From assembly GCF_002094855.1 (NCBI RefSeq), contig NZ_ARYN01000016.1, forward strand, positions 62,001-126,000: DNA of 64,000 bases, written 5' to 3'. Below the pieces are notes generated by a model. That model was given only the letters and a program-made list of their open reading frames with translations. It did no database searches and was not told where the DNA came from. Below, piece by piece: positions 61,574 to 64,000 of the stretch. Within the stretch, counting starts at the first letter, position 1. Every line of letters begins with the position of its first letter. The DNA comes from Zunongwangia atlantica 22II14-10F7. GTDB lineage: Bacteria > Bacteroidota > Bacteroidia > Flavobacteriales > Flavobacteriaceae. The position numbers and the translations under genes were made by a program.

Positions 61574-62473
61574 ATGAAATGGGAGCAAATTTTAAAGGAT
61601 TACCTAAGCTATTTAAAGTTAGAGCGCGGACTTTCAGCTAATTCGATTAGCAGTTATGAACTGGATCTTATTAAACTTATTAATTTTTTAAAAGTTAAAA
61701 GTATTTCTACAACTCCGCTTACAATAGATCAGGAAACACTGCAATTATTTTTATATGAGATAGCAAAAGAGCTAAATGCAAGATCTCGCGCAAGGTTAAT
61801 TTCGGGTTTAAAAAGCTTCTTCAATTACCTGATTTTTGAAGATTATCGAGAAGACAATCCTACAGATCTCATTGAAGCTCCAAAAATTGGTAGAAAATTA
61901 CCCGAAACAATTTCAGTAGAAGAAATAGATGAATTAATTGCGGCCATAGATTTAAGTAAAGCTGAAGGAGAACGTAATCGTGCGATTCTAGAAACACTTT
62001 ATGGTTGCGGTTTGCGAGTATCAGAATTAACTAATCTTAGAATATCAGATCTTTATTTTGACGAAGGCTTTATAAAAGTAACCGGTAAAGGCGATAAACA
62101 GCGTTTTGTACCTATTTCAGATTACAATATAAAATACATCAATATCTATAAAGATGAAGTAAGAACGCACCAGGATGCAAAACCTGAAGCTAGTGATACG
62201 CTTTTTTTAAACCGAAGAGGTGGCCAGTTAACGCGAGCGATGATTTTTACAATTATTAGACAGTTGGCTGAAAAAGCTAATATTAGGAAAAAAATTAGTC
62301 CGCACACCTTTAGACATTCTTTTGCGACACATCTTTTGGAAAATGGAGCCGATCTAAGAGCTATACAACAAATGCTGGGTCACGAAAGTATTACCACTAC
62401 AGAAATCTACATGCACGTAGATAGAACCTATTTAAGAGAGATTTTGGAAACCTATCATCCCAAAAAAAATTAA
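61574..62473 (+). CDS. xerD: Site-specific tyrosine recombinase XerD
   Basis: XerD resolves chromosome dimers at dif with XerC and FtsK. The 299-residue protein has the N-terminal SAM-like domain (LKLERGLSANSISSYELDL) and catalytic residues in GCGLRVSELTNL (Arg), VTGKGDKQRFVP (Lys), SPHTFRHSFATHLL (His and Arg), MLGHESI (His) and TTEIYMHV (Tyr). Length is canonical. It is a single gene diverging from the barrel pair, with no integrase-type island around it, so a chromosomal recombinase is likely. Confidence 0.93.
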   Translation: MKWEQILKDYLSYLKLERGLSANSISSYELDLIKLINFLKVKSISTTPLTIDQETLQLFLYEIAKELNARSRARLISGLKSFFNYLIFEDYREDNPTDLIEAPKIGRKLPETISVEEIDELIAAIDLSKAEGERNRAILETLYGCGLRVSELTNLRISDLYFDEGFIKVTGKGDKQRFVPISDYNIKYINIYKDEVRTHQDAKPEASDTLFLNRRGGQLTRAMIFTIIRQLAEKANIRKKISPHTFRHSFATHLLENGADLRAIQQMLGHESITTTEIYMHVDRTYLREILETYHPKKN

Positions 62474-62531
62474 CTGGTATTTTATAGAATTTTGAACTTA
62501 TATAAGTTTTAAATTTTTTATTTCCAAAACA

Positions 62532-62562
62532 AAAAAATCCCCGGAAATTCCGGGGATTTTTT
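62532..62562. terminator. Bidirectional terminator, xerD / rny
   Basis: AAAAAATCCCCGGAA and TTCCGGGGATTTTTT form a perfect GC-rich stem with A and T tails between convergent genes. Confidence 0.9.
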
Positions 62563-62618
62563 GTTGCACTTAATCGTAGACTAAAACTGAAGTCCAGATT
62601 ATATAATTTTAGCATTAA

Positions 62619-64000
62619 TTATTTTGCAATATTTACTGCTCTTGTTTCTCGAATCACAGTCACTTTAACCTGACCAGGATACGTCATATCTGTTTGAATC
62701 TTTTGAGAGATCTCAAAGGATAAGTTACTTGCCTTTTCATCGTTTACTTTTTCACTCTCTACGATCACACGAAGTTCTCTACCTGCCTGGATCGCATAAG
62801 CTTTCTTAACGCCTCCAAATCCAAAAGCAATTTCTTCAAGATCTTTTAAACGTTGAATGTAAGAATCCAACACCTGTCTTCTGGCACCTGGTCTAGCACC
62901 GCTAATCGCATCACAAACCTGAACAATTGGAGAAAGTAATGAGTTCATTTCGATCTCGTCATGGTGAGCACCAATGGCATTACAAACTTCTGGTTTTTCA
63001 CCATGCTTCTCTGCCCATTGCATTCCTAAAATTGCGTGAGGAACTTCAGTTTCCGTTTCTGGCACTTTACCAATATCGTGCAGAAGTCCGGCACGTTTCG
63101 CTAATTTTGGATTTATACCTAATTCAGCAGCCATTACACCACAAAGTTTGGCAACTTCACGAGAGTGTTGCAATAAGTTTTGGCCATAAGAAGAACGATA
63201 CTTCATTCTACCAACCATCTTAATTAATTCTGGTTGTAAACCGTGGATTCCAAGATCGATCACGGTACGTTTTCCTATATCGATAATTTCTTCTTCGATC
63301 TGCTTTCTGGTTTTTTTCACCACCTCTTCAATACGAGCCGGATGAATACGACCATCAGTTACCAATTTATGCAAGGATAATCTCGCAACCTCTCTTCTTA
63401 CAGAATCGAAACAAGAAAGAATAATTGCTTCAGGAGTATCATCTACAATAATCTCTACACCAGTTGCAGCTTCTAAAGCTCTAATATTACGGCCTTCACG
63501 ACCAATAATTCTACCTTTTACATCGTCACTTTCAAGGTTAAATACAGAAACACAGTTTTCTACCGCTTCTTCTGTTCCTATACGCTGGATGGTATTGATA
63601 ATGATCTTTTTGGCCTCCTGTTGTGCAGTAAGTTTAGCTTCTTCAATTGTATCCTGAATTAAAGCCATAGCATCAGATTTAGCAGCATCTTTAAGACTTT
63701 CTACTAATTGTGCCTTAGCTTCATCTGCTGAAATACCCGAGATTACTTCTAATTGCTGTACTTTACTATTGTGCAATTTATCGATCTCTTCCTGCTTTTT
63801 CTCCAGGTAATCGTTTCGATGCTCGTAATCTGCAATCTGCTCTTCCAGCTGCTTGCCTTTATTCTCTAATTCTTTGTTTAATTTTTTGTTTTTAGAAAGC
63901 TCACTAGAAACCTGAGATTCTTTATCGCGAGTACGCTTTTCTGCATCACCAATTTTCTTATCTCTTGCAAGTATTACCTTTTCGTGCTCAGATTTTAATT
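62619..64000 (-). CDS. rny: Ribonuclease Y (N-terminus outside the window)
   Basis: RNase Y is a membrane-bound endoribonuclease that starts mRNA decay. The frame is open to the right edge without an in-window start: codons upstream of 63776 read as charged coiled coil ([39 protein letters not shown]). Then come the KH domain ([26 protein letters not shown]) and the HD domain ([40 protein letters not shown]). The N-terminal membrane anchor lies beyond 64000. Sequence after KH fits the family throughout. Confidence 0.95.
   Translation of the reverse strand, partial: LKSEHEKVILARDKKIGDAEKRTRDKESQVSSELSKNKKLNKELENKGKQLEEQIADYEHRNDYLEKKQEEIDKLHNSKVQQLEVISGISADEAKAQLVESLKDAAKSDAMALIQDTIEEAKLTAQQEAKKIIINTIQRIGTEEAVENCVSVFNLESDDVKGRIIGREGRNIRALEAATGVEIIVDDTPEAIILSCFDSVRREVARLSLHKLVTDGRIHPARIEEVVKKTRKQIEEEIIDIGKRTVIDLGIHGLQPELIKMVGRMKYRSSYGQNLLQHSREVAKLCGVMAAELGINPKLAKRAGLLHDIGKVPETETEVPHAILGMQWAEKHGEKPEVCNAIGAHHDEIEMNSLLSPIVQVCDAISGARPGARRQVLDSYIQRLKDLEEIAFGFGGVKKAYAIQAGRELRVIVESEKVNDEKASNLSFEISQKIQTDMTYPGQVKVTVIRETRAVNIAK

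Noticed and set aside
61574-62473. Integrase of a genomic island
   Set aside because: The length and motifs are those of chromosomal XerD, and neighbours are core genes without attachment repeats or tRNA.

Overview
This window is chromosomal DNA of a Bacteroidetes bacterium, most likely a marine member of the Flavobacteriaceae (Gramella/Zunongwangia-like; the genus is a guess). The evidence is AT-rich sequence, promoters of the Bacteroidetes form TTG-N19/21-TAnnTTTG, few Shine-Dalgarno sites, Bacteroidetes-restricted families (DUF3822, DUF4097 and GSGD-repeat proteins, short collagen-like lipoproteins) and flavobacterial versions of core genes. No prophage, insertion sequence, CRISPR array or tRNA was seen. 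Most of the window is ordinary core genome.

Layout. 1-2.4 kb: end of a light-damage cluster (SRPBCC protein, SDR, CPD photolyase). 2.4-4.7 kb: kdsB and a RecD-like helicase on the minus strand. 4.8-7.7 kb: a tightly overlapping run (membrane-anchored protein, DUF3822, rsmD, GH16 glucanase) that collides with the 3' end of rnpB. 8.0-8.6 kb: a three-copy intergenic tandem repeat. 8.6-11 kb: dnaX-miaE. 11-15.3 kb: minus-strand polyphosphate operon pdxH-sixA-ppk1-ppx. 15.6-18.4 kb: pyrR-pyrB-STAS-like-rnz. 18.7-25.7 kb: mixed single genes (unknown, bestrophin, guanine deaminase, sugar isomerase, AraC regulator, MscS channel, OhrR, Ohr). 25.8-30.7 kb: MRJP-like protein, two aldo/keto reductases and lytic transglycosylase MltF.

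30.9-33.4 kb: a compact eutB-eutC-glyoxalase operon with no microcompartment genes. 33.5-40.1 kb: leucine-rich repeat protein, Nudix-type regulator, a soluble multi-PAS histidine kinase with a receiver protein, and a small lipoprotein. 40.2-46.6 kb, all minus strand: rpsA, MFS transporter, cmk, lon. 46.8-49.8 kb: ECF sigma factor, single-pass candidate anti-sigma factor and two exported short-repeat beta-solenoid proteins; this is the most system-like locus. 50-55 kb: UMF1 transporter, M48 lipoprotein protease, alpha/beta hydrolase, tandem msrB genes, collagen-like lipoprotein. 55.3-64 kb: lpd, esterase, an unknown lipoprotein gene between short inverted repeats, a PP-loop protein, aroQ, two neighbouring outer-membrane barrel genes with identical terminators, xerD, and the start-less part of rny running off the right edge.

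Genes that act together: ppk1/ppx/sixA handle polyphosphate and phosphohistidine; pyrR/pyrB handle pyrimidines; OhrR/Ohr form a peroxide circuit; the two MsrB proteins repair methionine sulfoxide inside and outside the inner membrane; eutBC degrades ethanolamine with adenosylcobalamin. Several start codons were moved downstream of the longest open frame where an internal ATG, a signal peptide or a promoter argues for it.
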